DNA of 64,000 nucleotides from Elusimicrobia bacterium RIFOXYA12_FULL_51_18 (GCA_001800245.1 MGVA01000061.1:29627-93626), one strand, 5' to 3'. Shown: positions 9,039 to 18,747, numbered from the stretch's first letter. Notes: generated by a model not told the origin, from the sequence alone. Translations and numbers: made by a program.

Positions 9039-10307
9039 ATGAAATTGCTTATAACCGTCGGAATGATCTTCTCGCTGGCCGCTTCCGTAAGCGCACAGCA
9101 GGTAACGCTGCCGGGCGGGGGGGATGAGTATGGGCGTGAATCTCAAAGCGTGAAATCCGTAGCTATCCCGCCTGTGCCGGATTCTGAAGCCGGTTCCTCC
9201 GTTACGGAATCGCCGGAAAAAGCGGAAGCCGCCAAGAGCACTGCAGCCGTCAATGCGGTAAAGAATGACATCAAAAATAAAAAAATCCCCAAGCCGGCCG
9301 CGGAAAAGAAAATCGTTCCGGCTTCAACCGCCGTTGAGACAGCTGTTTCCAAGGCCGCTCCCGGAGTTATTGTTATAAAACCGAGCGAAGAAATGAATAC
9401 CGCCGCAACCGCGTCCGCAAAACCGTCGGCCGCGGCTTCCGCTAAGCCGGCAGGGGACGCGAAACCGCTTGTTCAGAACGCGCCCGCGGTGAAATTATCC
9501 CAGCCTAAGGCTGAAACTAAAAAGGAAGCCGCGCCGCTTATCGCCGGCCCTAAGGTCGGTTTCGCGGTTACTAAAAAACACACCATCATCAAGGGTGAAA
9601 CTCTATGGGATCTTTCTAATGAATATTATAAAGATCCGTTCAAATGGGGCAAAATATACACAGGTAACCTGGATAAAATAACGGACCCGGACCACATCTA
9701 TCCCAGGGAAGAGATAGACATACCCGGGATGACCGAGATTGTAAATCCCGCTCCGAATCCTGAAACCGTTACCGATATGGATGCTTTGGTAAGCGAAGAA
9801 GGCGTGGCGTCTCCGTATGGAAAAGCCGGCCTCACGGTCAATCCTGGACACATCGGGGCCGCTTCAGCCCGTAGTCTAAAATCCAAGGACGGTTTATTGA
9901 GTAAGGAGACATTAGAGGATATTTATGCCAGCGGCCTCTCGGAAGAAATGCCAGAAGACCTTAAGGAGTGGGCTGATAACATTAAGATAGCTCCGGATAG
10001 TTGGGCGCCTGATGGTGTGATAACCGGCGTAATAACATCCGAAAGCGATGTTATGTCCGGCAGTCTCACTTCCAGCGGTGAAATGGTTCAGATCAAGTCT
10101 AATAAGGCCGGCGTTTTAAAGTCCGGCGATATCGTTACCGCATATATGAAAGGTTCTATCGCCCTGGACAAAGATGGGAAAGAACTGGGCCGTGAGTTGC
10201 AGAAGACCGGTATGCTTGAAGTGGTAGGAGTGGAAGGTTCGATCGTTAAAGCTCGCATCATTGAAGCCGTCACTTCCGTGGATAGCGGGCAGGTGATAGT
10301 CAAATGA
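9039..10307 (+). CDS. Secreted LysM-domain protein
   Basis: 422 residues starting at ATG 9039 with GGAGG 6 bases upstream. A signal peptide (cleavage near VSAQ) is followed by about 150 residues rich in Ala, Lys, Pro and Val, probably a flexible spacer. A LysM-type module lies around residues 183-235 (HTIIKGETLWDLSNEYY then IYPREEIDIPG), which would bind peptidoglycan. The C-terminal half is a beta-rich region with strands such as GDIVTAYMKGSIALDKDG. This organisation resembles envelope-anchored FimV-like or YgaU-like LysM proteins. The stop overlaps the dprA start by four bases (ATGA), so the two are translationally coupled. Its function beyond cell-wall binding is unknown. Confidence 0.85.
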   Translation: MKLLITVGMIFSLAASVSAQQVTLPGGGDEYGRESQSVKSVAIPPVPDSEAGSSVTESPEKAEAAKSTAAVNAVKNDIKNKKIPKPAAEKKIVPASTAVETAVSKAAPGVIVIKPSEEMNTAATASAKPSAAASAKPAGDAKPLVQNAPAVKLSQPKAETKKEAAPLIAGPKVGFAVTKKHTIIKGETLWDLSNEYYKDPFKWGKIYTGNLDKITDPDHIYPREEIDIPGMTEIVNPAPNPETVTDMDALVSEEGVASPYGKAGLTVNPGHIGAASARSLKSKDGLLSKETLEDIYASGLSEEMPEDLKEWADNIKIAPDSWAPDGVITGVITSESDVMSGSLTSSGEMVQIKSNKAGVLKSGDIVTAYMKGSIALDKDGKELGRELQKTGMLEVVGVEGSIVKARIIEAVTSVDSGQVIVK

Positions 10308-11437
10308 TCAATAGAGAAGAAGAAATACTGGCGCGTATCCGCTTGAACGCGGTTTCCTGCATGCGGACCGATTGGCTTTTAAGGCTGATAGAACTTTATG
10401 GCGGCGCGGAGGAGGTGCTCTCCAAAAGCGCCGGCGAACTTTCCGCGGACGGAGGTCTTTCGCCGGAAACCGCCGGTAACTTTGTTTCTAACCTCTCTGC
10501 GACGGACCCGCATAAAGAACTTGAAGCCGCGCGCAAGTCCGGAGCCAGGATCTTTACCGCACTAGACGGATATTTTCCGGAACTGCTAGGTAAAATATAC
10601 GATCCTCCTTTGGCGCTTTATGTCAAAGGCGACCTGGCGCTTGGCCGCGCGCCGGTGGGGATAGTCGGTACCCGTAACCCCACCGACTATGGAGTAAGGA
10701 GCGCGGCGCGCCTGGCCAGAGAACTGTCCGCTTCCGGGCTTACCGTTGTCAGCGGCTTGGCCCGGGGAATAGATACCGTGGCTCACGATGCTTCGGTTAA
10801 ATCCGGAGGGGTGACATGGGCCGTGCTGGGCGCCGGTCTGAATATTTGCTATCCGCGCGAAAATAAAAAACTTGCCGAAAGTATCCTGGAGAGAGACGGT
10901 GCGCTGGTTTCCGAATTTCCCATGGATGCCGGACCTATGCCCGCGAATTTCCCAAGGCGTAACCGTATTATATCCGGCCTATCCTACGCCACCGTGGTTA
11001 TCGAGGGGGATTTTAAATCCGGCGCTCTTATCACCGCCCGGGCCGCGCTGGAGCAGGGCCGGGAGGTCTTGGCTCTCCCCGGTCCCGTGGACAGCGTTAT
11101 GAGCCGGGGGCCTAATATGCTGATCAAAAACGGGGCGGCTCTGGTGGAGGGCGTTGCTGATATTATAGCCTCATTGCCGCCGGAAGCCCTTTTCGGTCTC
11201 GCGCCGGTCCGGCATGACCGGAGGGCGGAAAAGGCCGCCGCCGGGCGTCTATCCGAGCTATCTCCGGACGCTAAATCCGCTTGCGGCGCTATAACAGGCA
11301 GCGAGGGCGGACTTAACATGGACGGTCTTGTTCATACCCTCGGTTGGCCGGTCCAGCGCGCCGCCGCGGCGCTCTTTGAACTTGAAACTTCGTCTATCAT
11401 TACCCAGAGCGCCGATAAATATAAAACAACCGTTTAA
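10304..11437 (+). CDS. dprA: DNA processing protein DprA (Smf)
   Basis: 377 residues; the ATG at 10304 overlaps the preceding stop. The N-terminal helical region is followed by the Rossmann-like DprA core: PVGIVGTRNPTDYG, VSGLARGIDTVAH, VLGAGLNICYPREN and FPRRNRIISGLSYATVVIEG, then a C-terminal winged-helix segment (GLNMDGLVHTLGWP). DprA binds incoming single-stranded DNA and loads RecA during transformation. The length agrees with the family. It lies between a LysM protein and topoisomerase I, the common smf-topA neighbourhood in bacteria. Confidence 0.97.
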   Translation: MINREEEILARIRLNAVSCMRTDWLLRLIELYGGAEEVLSKSAGELSADGGLSPETAGNFVSNLSATDPHKELEAARKSGARIFTALDGYFPELLGKIYDPPLALYVKGDLALGRAPVGIVGTRNPTDYGVRSAARLARELSASGLTVVSGLARGIDTVAHDASVKSGGVTWAVLGAGLNICYPRENKKLAESILERDGALVSEFPMDAGPMPANFPRRNRIISGLSYATVVIEGDFKSGALITARAALEQGREVLALPGPVDSVMSRGPNMLIKNGAALVEGVADIIASLPPEALFGLAPVRHDRRAEKAAAGRLSELSPDAKSACGAITGSEGGLNMDGLVHTLGWPVQRAAAALFELETSSIITQSADKYKTTV

Positions 11438-11516
11438 TATTCCTGTCCCTTGCCCGGCAAAAAAGTATAAAATATAACTTCCGTATTTTAAAACACCGCC
11501 CCGGAAGCGCGGGGGC

Positions 11517-13721
11517 ATGGATTTATTTATTATGGCAACCAAAAAAAACGAAAAGCCGGAAAAAGCCCCGAAAACAACCAAGGCCGCCGGTACGCAAGCT
11601 CCCAAAAAGATCCTGGTGATAGTGGAGTCTCCAACCAAAGAAAAGACCATAGGCCGGTTCCTGAGCGGCGGGTATGTGGTACGCAGCTCTTACGGGCATG
11701 TGAGGGACCTGCCCAAGGACGAGCTTGGCGTGGACGTGGACCACGAGTTTAATTCGAAATATGTGCTGGTGGAGCGGGCCAGGAAGATTATCCCGGAGCT
11801 CAACGGCCTCGCTAAGAATTCCGACGCTATCTACCTGGCCACCGACCCGGACCGGGAGGGTGAAGCTATCTCATGGCATTTGCGCGAGGCCATCGCGGCC
11901 GATAGATCCAAGTTTCAACGCATCAGCTTTCACGAGATCACCAAGGCCGCTATCGAGGCCTCGCTTAAGTCCCCGCGCGAACTGGATATGAACCTCGTCA
12001 ACGCCCAGCAGGCCCGGCGCATCATCGACCGTCTGGTCGGCTACAAACTTTCGCCTCTTTTATGGTCCAAGATAAAGAGCGGCTTGTCCGCCGGCCGCGT
12101 ACAATCCGTGACCGTGCGTCTGGTGGCCGAGCGCGCCAAGGAAATAGCGGCCTTCACCGAAGAGGATTATTACACGCTTTATGCCAGGCTCGCCAAGGAC
12201 GCGGAGGGCAGAGATTTTGAGTCCAAGCTGGTGCGCTGGCACGCCAAACCCGTGGAACAGACGATCCTGCTCAAGCTGTTCGCCGAGGATTACCGTTATA
12301 AAACTTCCGTCTTCAAAAAATTGGAGGATACCGTGGAGGCGGCCACACTGCTCAGGAACGCCACCCTTACGGTCTCCAAGGTCGAGTCCAAGGCGGTCAG
12401 GCAGAAACCCAAGCCGCCGTTCATTACCAGTACTTTGCAGCAGGACGCTTACAATAAACTGAGCTTTTCCTCGGATCGCACTATGAAGGTGGCCCAGAGC
12501 CTATATGAAGGCGTGGAACTGGGCGGAGAGCGCGCCGGCCTCATCACCTACATGAGGACCGACTCGTTCAATGTCTCCACTGAGATACAGAACGAAACTA
12601 TCAAGTTCGTGGCCGGAACTTACGGCAAGGAATTCGTGCCAGCCAAGCCGCCGGTTTACCTCAAGAAAGTCAAGGGCGCGCAGGAAGCCCATGAAGCCAT
12701 CCATCCGACCTCGGTTTACCGCAGGCCGGAGGATGTCAACTCCTTCCTGAACCCCGACCAGGCCAAACTGTACGACCTTATCTGGCGCAGATTCCTGGCC
12801 AGCCAGATGGAGGAGGCCGTGTTCGATTCCGTGAGTATCGAGATAACCGATGCTAACGGCGTAGCCGTCCTGCGAACCAGCGGGCGCACCATGAAGTTCG
12901 AGGGCTATCTTAAGGTGTACCGCGAAGAGAAAGAGGAAGAGGTTACGGACGACGAAGAGGAAGAGGATTCCATAATACCGCCCCTGAAAGAAGGCGATAA
13001 GCTTATCCTTAAGGACGTTATAAGCAAGGCGCACAGGACCAGCCCGCCACCCAACTATAACGAGGCCAGCATCATCAAAACCCTTGAAAAGCACGGGATC
13101 GGCCGCCCGTCCACCTATTCCGTCATCATCAAGAATGTGGTGGACCGCGGGTATATCAAGCGCGAGAAAGACAGGAAATTGCTTATCAGCGAACTGGGAG
13201 CGCTGGTCACCGAAAAACTTAAGGATTTTTTCCCGGACATTATGGACATTTCCTATACCGCCTCCATCGAAGATAAACTGGATGATATAGCGGACGGAAC
13301 CATAAACTGGGTTAAGATGATATCGGATTTTTACGGTCCATTTGCCCGGAATCTCGGCAAGGCCGAGACCGATATGGTCAAGTCGCGTCCCACTGTGGTC
13401 AAAACCAACGAGAAATGCCCGCTCTGTCTGAGCCTTTTAGTAATGCGTGAGAGCAAGTTTGGCAAATATCTATCCTGTTCCAGGTTCCCCAAATGCAAGG
13501 GAAAGATACCGTTGGATAGGGAAGGAAACAAGATAGATGTTTTCAAACCCATCCCTATAGAAAAGATCTGCACCAAGTGTAATAAGAACAAGATGCTGCT
13601 GCGCAAAAGCGCGCGCGGATATTTCCTGGCCTGTTCCGGCTTCCCAAAGTGCCGCAACATAGAAAAGGTTACTGATCCCGAAGTGGAACAGATAATAAAC
13701 GGCGCAAACCCGAAGTCTTGA
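11517..13721 (+). CDS. topA: DNA topoisomerase I
   Basis: 734 residues. ATG 11517 is preferred over ATG 11532 because a G-rich sequence precedes it, though the site is weak. A short Lys/Pro-rich tail precedes the TOPRIM domain (KILVIVESPTKEKTIGRFL; ATDPDREGEAISWHL with the metal-binding Asp residues). The catalytic tyrosine is Tyr345 in GLITYMRTDSF. The C-terminus has two four-cysteine zinc-ribbon modules (CPLC...C...C and CTKC...C...C), fewer than in Escherichia coli plus no long basic tail. The enzyme relaxes negative supercoils during transcription and replication. The gene ends just before a bidirectional terminator. A long acidic stretch about residue 475-490 (EEVTDDEEEED) is an insertion of note. 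Confidence 0.98.
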   Translation: MDLFIMATKKNEKPEKAPKTTKAAGTQAPKKILVIVESPTKEKTIGRFLSGGYVVRSSYGHVRDLPKDELGVDVDHEFNSKYVLVERARKIIPELNGLAKNSDAIYLATDPDREGEAISWHLREAIAADRSKFQRISFHEITKAAIEASLKSPRELDMNLVNAQQARRIIDRLVGYKLSPLLWSKIKSGLSAGRVQSVTVRLVAERAKEIAAFTEEDYYTLYARLAKDAEGRDFESKLVRWHAKPVEQTILLKLFAEDYRYKTSVFKKLEDTVEAATLLRNATLTVSKVESKAVRQKPKPPFITSTLQQDAYNKLSFSSDRTMKVAQSLYEGVELGGERAGLITYMRTDSFNVSTEIQNETIKFVAGTYGKEFVPAKPPVYLKKVKGAQEAHEAIHPTSVYRRPEDVNSFLNPDQAKLYDLIWRRFLASQMEEAVFDSVSIEITDANGVAVLRTSGRTMKFEGYLKVYREEKEEEVTDDEEEEDSIIPPLKEGDKLILKDVISKAHRTSPPPNYNEASIIKTLEKHGIGRPSTYSVIIKNVVDRGYIKREKDRKLLISELGALVTEKLKDFFPDIMDISYTASIEDKLDDIADGTINWVKMISDFYGPFARNLGKAETDMVKSRPTVVKTNEKCPLCLSLLVMRESKFGKYLSCSRFPKCKGKIPLDREGNKIDVFKPIPIEKICTKCNKNKMLLRKSARGYFLACSGFPKCRNIEKVTDPEVEQIINGANPKS

Positions 13722-13783
13722 GTATAAGAGCAGGGTGAAAAAATATTCGCGTTTAGCAGAGTCCCGTTAGTCGGCGCCCTTCT

Positions 13784-13828
13784 TTAAAATAAAATTGCCG
13801 GGCTTAAAGCCCGGCAATTTTATTTTAA
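13784..13828. terminator. Bidirectional terminator between topA and amylase
   Basis: A perfect 22-base inverted repeat centred on A13806: arms 13784-13805 and 13807-13828. The GC core GCCGGGCTT/AAGCCCGGC is flanked by A-rich and T-rich arms on both sides, so it ends transcription of topA (plus) and of the amylase (minus) alike. Confidence 0.92.
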
Positions 13829-13833
13829 AAATA

Positions 13834-15312
13834 TCATTTTATCCGGTTTTGAGTCCAGACGGCGTATTTTTCGCCGCTTGTGGCCAGGGTCCAGCCGGGG
13901 CCGGGCTGCCAGTTCATGTCGGACCCCATTTTCAGTACAACCCACTGGGTCTTACCGGTAATGACCGCAGCATAAAGTCCGTTTGTGGCCGATAGTATCT
14001 GAATCGCGCTAGTGGACGTTATCCCGGCGTTTTTGCGAATGGAAATCAGCGTCTTGATCTGGGTCTTATACTGGGTTCCCCAATCGAAAAAATGAGGCCA
14101 GAATACGCAAGGGATGCCGGGATGCGTGAGGATATAGGCGTAGCCCAGCATGCGCTGTTCCCGGTATTGCTTGGGTGCGTTCGGCAGAAAATTAGGGTCG
14201 CGGGGGGAAGTGTCATGGTTCTCAACGAAAGTTACGGTCTTGGACGACCACCAACTCATGAGGCCGGACGGTCTGTGGTTGTCGTTCAGCAATTCGTATC
14301 GGTCGCCCTCGATTGCGGCTATGAGAGAGAATCGCGTGGCAAAGTCAAAAGCGCTTGAGGCGTTAACCTTGCCGGGCGAGTCGTCGGTACCGTCAATCCA
14401 GTCCGCGATGAGCTGGGGGTTGGCGTCGTAGTATTCCCCTACGGAAAAAACCGGGCTTGAGGCGTTGTTGTAGTCCTGGATGTGGAGGGGGGGATAGCCC
14501 TTCACCATATCGTAGCGCCAACCGTCAAAACCGATGGTGTTCCGCAGCCAGCGCATAAAAATTTTTATATCCTGCTGTAACCGCAGGCCTTTATGATCCA
14601 GGTCGCGGCAGCCTAATTCACCCTGCCCTTCGTCATAGTTCGGACTGCGCGGCATCTGCGCGTAGGCGGGTTGGTTCCATACTTCATCATCCCGCACTAT
14701 CACGTTGCTGGTCCAGTCCGGATTTTTGAAATCCAGCCAGTTAGTCGTACCGTTACGGTGATTAAGTACGATGTCCGCCACGACTTTAACGCCGGCGGAG
14801 TGCATGGCATTTATGGCCTGCACCAGCATATCCTTGCCGCCCCACTGCGAATTCAGGTTGTACCATTCTTTCGGGTAATAGCTGCCGTCGGAAACCGGAG
14901 GGAACCAGATAAGGCCGAAGCCGGATTCCCCTACTTCGAGGGCGCTCTGCGCCAGTACGCCCCACCAGCCGTTGGGCGGGTGATACCAGTAATTGTCCGC
15001 GTACCAGTGAAAACCCTGTAGCATAACCACGGGGCTGCCTTCCACGTCTATGCGGCGCTGCGGTCGTGGATTGAAAACATCGTCGTGATATAGTCTGACG
15101 GCGCGGAACCAGTCCGCGCGGGCTTTGCTGTGCGCGGCGGCAGCTTTCGCGCTTTCCGCTTTTTTTGCCTGGGGTTCCGGAAAAAAAACCGAAATATTAT
15201 TTGCCGTTGTTTTTAATTCTTCCGAGGCGGAGGTGGGGATTGTCTGCGCTGAGATCTGGAAACCTGAAACGGTCAGGAACGAAGCCGCAAGCCACAATTT
15301 GCCTGTCCCCAT
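13834..15312 (-). CDS. Secreted GH13 alpha-amylase
   Basis: 492 residues, with a signal peptide (cleavage near SAQT), so it acts outside the cytoplasm. After a linker, the (beta/alpha)8 barrel of family GH13 begins at VMLQGFHWY. The four GH13 regions are present: VVADIVLNH, GFDGWRYDMV (nucleophile Asp), FSVGEYYD (acid/base Glu) and FVENHDTS (transition-state Asp). It hydrolyses internal alpha-1,4 glucosidic bonds in starch or glycogen. A GGAG site precedes the start, and a TATACT-like -10 on the minus strand lies at 15352-15357. The C-terminal beta domain ends in SGEKYAVWTQN, as in plant-type amylases. A smaller paralogue is encoded at 43622-44854; both share YAYILTHPG-(I/V)-PCVFWP. Confidence 0.94.
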   Translation of the reverse strand: MGTGKLWLAASFLTVSGFQISAQTIPTSASEELKTTANNISVFFPEPQAKKAESAKAAAAHSKARADWFRAVRLYHDDVFNPRPQRRIDVEGSPVVMLQGFHWYADNYWYHPPNGWWGVLAQSALEVGESGFGLIWFPPVSDGSYYPKEWYNLNSQWGGKDMLVQAINAMHSAGVKVVADIVLNHRNGTTNWLDFKNPDWTSNVIVRDDEVWNQPAYAQMPRSPNYDEGQGELGCRDLDHKGLRLQQDIKIFMRWLRNTIGFDGWRYDMVKGYPPLHIQDYNNASSPVFSVGEYYDANPQLIADWIDGTDDSPGKVNASSAFDFATRFSLIAAIEGDRYELLNDNHRPSGLMSWWSSKTVTFVENHDTSPRDPNFLPNAPKQYREQRMLGYAYILTHPGIPCVFWPHFFDWGTQYKTQIKTLISIRKNAGITSTSAIQILSATNGLYAAVITGKTQWVVLKMGSDMNWQPGPGWTLATSGEKYAVWTQNRIK

Positions 15313-15465
15313 TGTTATTTCTCCAAATACGACATGATATTAAGTATATGTAGTATACCACTATTATGCCGAAATGCCAGTGCCCGAAGGACTGGTTTGG
15401 CATAGGTCCAAAGGCCCATGCAGCCGGTGTGATCCAGAAGCGACGGAAATTAGTTGTGCAATAAA

Positions 15466-15492
15466 CCGCCGGAAAAATGAAACTTCCGGCGG
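15466..15492 (-). terminator. Intrinsic terminator after the 15505-16050 gene
   Basis: On the minus strand a perfect 9-base stem, CCGCCGGAA/TTCCGGCGG (arms 15484-15492 and 15466-15474), is followed by TTTATT. It lies 13 bases beyond the stop of the small secreted protein and separates it from the amylase. Confidence 0.75.
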
Positions 15493-15504
15493 CAGGGAGC
15501 GGGA

Positions 15505-16050
15505 TCAGCCGTAATAGAACCATTCGTCCACAAGGAATAGTATCAGGGCCAGTTCCAGTTTTGCGTTGGAGGATTTAGCCTTTAGGGTATAGGTGACCTG
15601 TCCGGCGGAACCATATTTCCCTGTGGAAAGCAGTTTGTCCGCGGCATCTCCGTAGCGCGCAAGTATTTCGCGCGGCGTGGGATTGCCCACGCCGGCGTCC
15701 GTTGTGATCGGGTCGTTTTCGTTTTTGATTTTAACTTTTACGGCGTCTGGCGCTGAGAAAGATCTTTTGTTGGTGATAGTAAATGAAAGGCTACCGTCGC
15801 TTTCGTGGATCGCGGATGCGGTAATAGTCGCCTTGAACTTGTTGAAGCTGTCCTCCATCCTGACCGAAGAAAGATCTTTTGTCTCTGAGACGGTGGACGT
15901 GCAGGGCTCAGGCGCCGCCGGTAAATAAATTGCGGCGTTAGTGATCTTGGAATTAGTGAGCGATTCTTCCCAGGAAATATTCGCCGCGGATACAACTACT
16001 GCGGGAACCAGTAATAACGGCACGATCATGGTCAGCTTGTTAAGCGTCAT
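15505..16050 (-). CDS. Small secreted protein of unknown function
   Basis: 181 residues. The ATG at 16050 has GAGGAG 6 bases upstream and a clear signal peptide (cleavage near VVSAAN). The mature part looks beta-rich (FKATITASAIHESDGSLSFTITN, then VKVKIKNENDP) and includes one cysteine; a hydrophobic segment lies at the C-terminus (KLELALILFLVDEW). I recognise no family. It is flanked by terminator-like hairpins and reads divergently from the recombinase gene, so it is probably a single-gene unit. Codon use and composition look like those of its neighbours. Confidence 0.65.
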   Translation of the reverse strand: MTLNKLTMIVPLLLVPAVVVSAANISWEESLTNSKITNAAIYLPAAPEPCTSTVSETKDLSSVRMEDSFNKFKATITASAIHESDGSLSFTITNKRSFSAPDAVKVKIKNENDPITTDAGVGNPTPREILARYGDAADKLLSTGKYGSAGQVTYTLKAKSSNAKLELALILFLVDEWFYYG

Positions 16051-16222
16051 GTGTTTCTCCTCAATGAAGGTTGCTTCCTGCTCAATATTCTAGATGATTA
16101 AAAGACTCGGCGCATGGTATAAAATGCCTATTCTTTTTTCGTCATTTGTTCCGCATAATTACCCGAAGGGCCTATCTAAAAAAGGTCCCGCCACCAGCCG
16201 TATATCTGCTAAAATCATATTT

Positions 16223-17137
16223 ATGAATCTGTTGATAGAGAAATTCCTGCTGCATATAAAATCGCAGAGAAATTTTTCAAAACACACCGTAAAGGCCTAT
16301 AAGTACGATATCGAGGAATTCGCGGCTTATGCCTCGGCCCACAACTCCGACGCTCCAAAGCTTTGGGACCGCATGCTCCTGCGCGGTTATATTGCCTATG
16401 TCAGTGAAAAAAAGGTCTCGCGGAACACTCTTTTGCGCAAGATCTCAGCCGTGCATTCCCTTATAACCTACCTGATCGCCGAAGGTATTATGGAAGCCGA
16501 CCCTTTTGATCTTATAACCGTGCCCAAAAAGGAGAAACGTCTGCCCAAATTCCTCAGCGAGGGCGAAGTCGGTAAAATGGCGGATTACAACGGTCCGGAC
16601 GCGGTTAAGCGGGATGAGGCCGGTTATAAGTTCGCTGAGCGCGATTACGCTATATTCGAACTTCTATATTCCAGCGGCCTGCGGCGCTCCGAGGCCGCCG
16701 GCTTGAACATCGGCGACGTGGATTTTTACGGAGGTTTCGTCCGGGCCATGGGGAAAGGATCCAAGGAACGCTTGGTGCCGGTGGGGGATAAGGCTTTGAA
16801 GGCTATCAGGGCTTATTTAAATACAAGGCCCAAGCCGCAAGCTCCCGCCATGCCGCTGTTTTTAAATCGGAACAAAAGCCGGCTTTCGGATCATGGTCTG
16901 GCTCTGATAATAAAGAAGCTGGCGCGCCGCGCCCGCTTTGCCAGACCTGTCAATCCGCATTCCATAAGACATTCTTTCGCCACCCATCTTTTGGACAATG
17001 GTTGTGATCTGAAATCGGTTCAGGAAATGATGGGGCATAAAAATCTTCAAACCACAGAGATTTACACGCATGTTTCTCTAGAGAGATTGAAGCAGGTGTA
17101 CGATAAGACGCATCCCAGGTCGGATAAGAAACAATAA
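16223..17137 (+). CDS. xerC: Tyrosine recombinase XerC/XerD type
   Basis: 304 residues from ATG 16223, the usual length for Xer proteins; the same frame is open back to 16094, but that extension (43 residues) has no homology-like features. The N-terminal SAM-like core-binding domain (NFSKHTVKAYKYDIEEF) is followed by the catalytic domain with Arg154 (SSGLRRSEAAGL), His246/Arg249 (NPHSIRHSFATH), His272 (MGHKNLQTT) and the nucleophile Tyr281. Xer recombinases resolve chromosome dimers at dif. XerC and XerD cannot be separated from sequence alone. A TAAAAT box lies 7 bases before the start and no ribosome site is seen, so the mRNA may be leaderless. No dif-like site was recognised nearby. Confidence 0.93.
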   Translation: MNLLIEKFLLHIKSQRNFSKHTVKAYKYDIEEFAAYASAHNSDAPKLWDRMLLRGYIAYVSEKKVSRNTLLRKISAVHSLITYLIAEGIMEADPFDLITVPKKEKRLPKFLSEGEVGKMADYNGPDAVKRDEAGYKFAERDYAIFELLYSSGLRRSEAAGLNIGDVDFYGGFVRAMGKGSKERLVPVGDKALKAIRAYLNTRPKPQAPAMPLFLNRNKSRLSDHGLALIIKKLARRARFARPVNPHSIRHSFATHLLDNGCDLKSVQEMMGHKNLQTTEIYTHVSLERLKQVYDKTHPRSDKKQ

Positions 17138-17208
17138 AAAGACAGGAAGCGGGTGATAGATAAGAAGAATGTAAAATGCGGAGGTCTGGATTTTGTAGTA
17201 GGGGAATC

Positions 17209-18666
17209 ATGAAAAAAAATCATATCAGCATACTCTTTTCAGTCCTCTTTTTTTATGTTCAAGCCGAGGCCGCGGCGCCGTGCAAATTCCAGGAAAAGGT
17301 ATCCGGCTCCGGCTTTAAAAACGCGCTATGGGGCTTGAGTGTTCGTGACGCGGGATCCGGCCTCTCTCTGGTTTCCTGCAATAATTCCAAAAATCTAGTC
17401 CCCGCCAGCATTTTGAAACTTTTCGTCACCGGCGCCGCCTTGGACCTGCTTGGCCCCGCAACCAGATTCAGGACGCGTGTTTACCTGGACGGTTCGGTCA
17501 CGAAAGGCGTTTTGAACGGGATGGTTTATATAAGGGGCGGCGGCGATCCTTCTTTCGGCTCAAGCTTGATAAAAGGAGCTCCGGTCGCGGAGGTCGAATT
17601 TGAGAAATGGGCACAGGCGGTTAAAGCCGCGGGCGTGACGCAAATAAACGGTTCCGTGGTGGCGGACGACTCCCTTTTCGAGGGGCCATCTTTGCCTGGC
17701 TCCTGGGCCTGGGAAGATATCGGCAATTATTATGCCGCCCAGCCCACCGCCGTGGCCGTGAATGACAATCTATATAAACTTTATTTCAAACCCGGAGCCA
17801 AAGCCGGAGAGGCGGCTGAAGTTCTGCGCACCGACCCGAAGATCCCTGGTCTGCGGTTCACAAATTTGATGAAGACCGGGCCTGAAGGATCGGGAGATAA
17901 CGCTTATATTTTCAATTTCCCAGACCAGTATTCCGCCACTTTGCGGGGGGCTATACCAAAGGGTCAGGCAGAGTTTGCCATAAAAGGTTCCATCCCGGAC
18001 CCGGCGTTATTTACGGCGCAGGAATTTACCGATTATCTTGATGCGCATGGTGTTAAGGTGAGCGGCAAAGCTTTAAAACTCAAGGACGTCAAAGATTATG
18101 GCGCCGCCAGGTTTCTGGCCGAAACCGATGGCGCTCCTCTAAGTGACATCGTATTTGTTACCAATAAGCGTAGTTTTAACCTGTACGCGGAAATGCTGCT
18201 CCGGCATTTGGCGTTGGCGAAGGGGAAGTCCGGCACTGCGGATAACGGCATAAGCGTCTTGCGGGAATACATGGCAGGGAGCGGGGTGGATGTTTCGGAG
18301 CTGAAGCTGGCGGACGCTTCCGGTTTATCCCGCCTTAATATGGTGCAAGTGGATGATTTTACGGTTTTCCTGAGTGGAATTTCAAAAAAAAGATTTTTCG
18401 GTTCTTATCTGGCCTCGCTTGTTTACCCGTCCGACCCCGACGCTACGGGACATATCAACAAGATGGGTGTAAATACCAAGCTGGAAAAGTTCCTTAAGAT
18501 AAAGTCTGGATCTTTGAACGGGGTGCGGGGTTACGCCGGCTACCTAACCACGAAGACAGGCAAACTTTTAAGTTTTACCTCCATCCTTAATAACTACACG
18601 GCGCCTGCCGCCGACATAGACCGCCTGCATGAACAGATTCTCCTGGAACTTATAGAGAAATATTAA
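17209..18666 (+). CDS. dacB: D-alanyl-D-alanine carboxypeptidase/endopeptidase (PBP4, family S13)
   Basis: 485 residues from ATG 17209, which has GGGGA upstream and starts a signal peptide (cleavage near AEAAAP); the frame extends back to 17176 without support. The penicillin-binding signature is complete: Ser-x-x-Lys in VPASILKLF, the SxN motif in NKRSFNLYAEMLL and the K(T/S)G motif in KIKSGSLNGV. The region between the first two motifs is the large insertion that marks the S13/PBP4 class (MVYIRGGGDPSFG, GSVVADDSLFEG). It trims or cleaves peptide cross-links in periplasmic murein. Followed by a 370-bp non-coding stretch. Confidence 0.94.
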   Translation: MKKNHISILFSVLFFYVQAEAAAPCKFQEKVSGSGFKNALWGLSVRDAGSGLSLVSCNNSKNLVPASILKLFVTGAALDLLGPATRFRTRVYLDGSVTKGVLNGMVYIRGGGDPSFGSSLIKGAPVAEVEFEKWAQAVKAAGVTQINGSVVADDSLFEGPSLPGSWAWEDIGNYYAAQPTAVAVNDNLYKLYFKPGAKAGEAAEVLRTDPKIPGLRFTNLMKTGPEGSGDNAYIFNFPDQYSATLRGAIPKGQAEFAIKGSIPDPALFTAQEFTDYLDAHGVKVSGKALKLKDVKDYGAARFLAETDGAPLSDIVFVTNKRSFNLYAEMLLRHLALAKGKSGTADNGISVLREYMAGSGVDVSELKLADASGLSRLNMVQVDDFTVFLSGISKKRFFGSYLASLVYPSDPDATGHINKMGVNTKLEKFLKIKSGSLNGVRGYAGYLTTKTGKLLSFTSILNNYTAPAADIDRLHEQILLELIEKY

Positions 18667-18747
18667 CCCGCGGTTGAGGAAAGGTAACGCCGAGTTAATG
18701 GGCTTTGGGTTCAGAATCGCGATATGCCCAGTCGGGGCGTCGACGGA

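Noticed and set aside
16094..16222. Longer XerC start at 16094
   Set aside because: It would add 43 residues beyond the usual family length and has no ribosome site.
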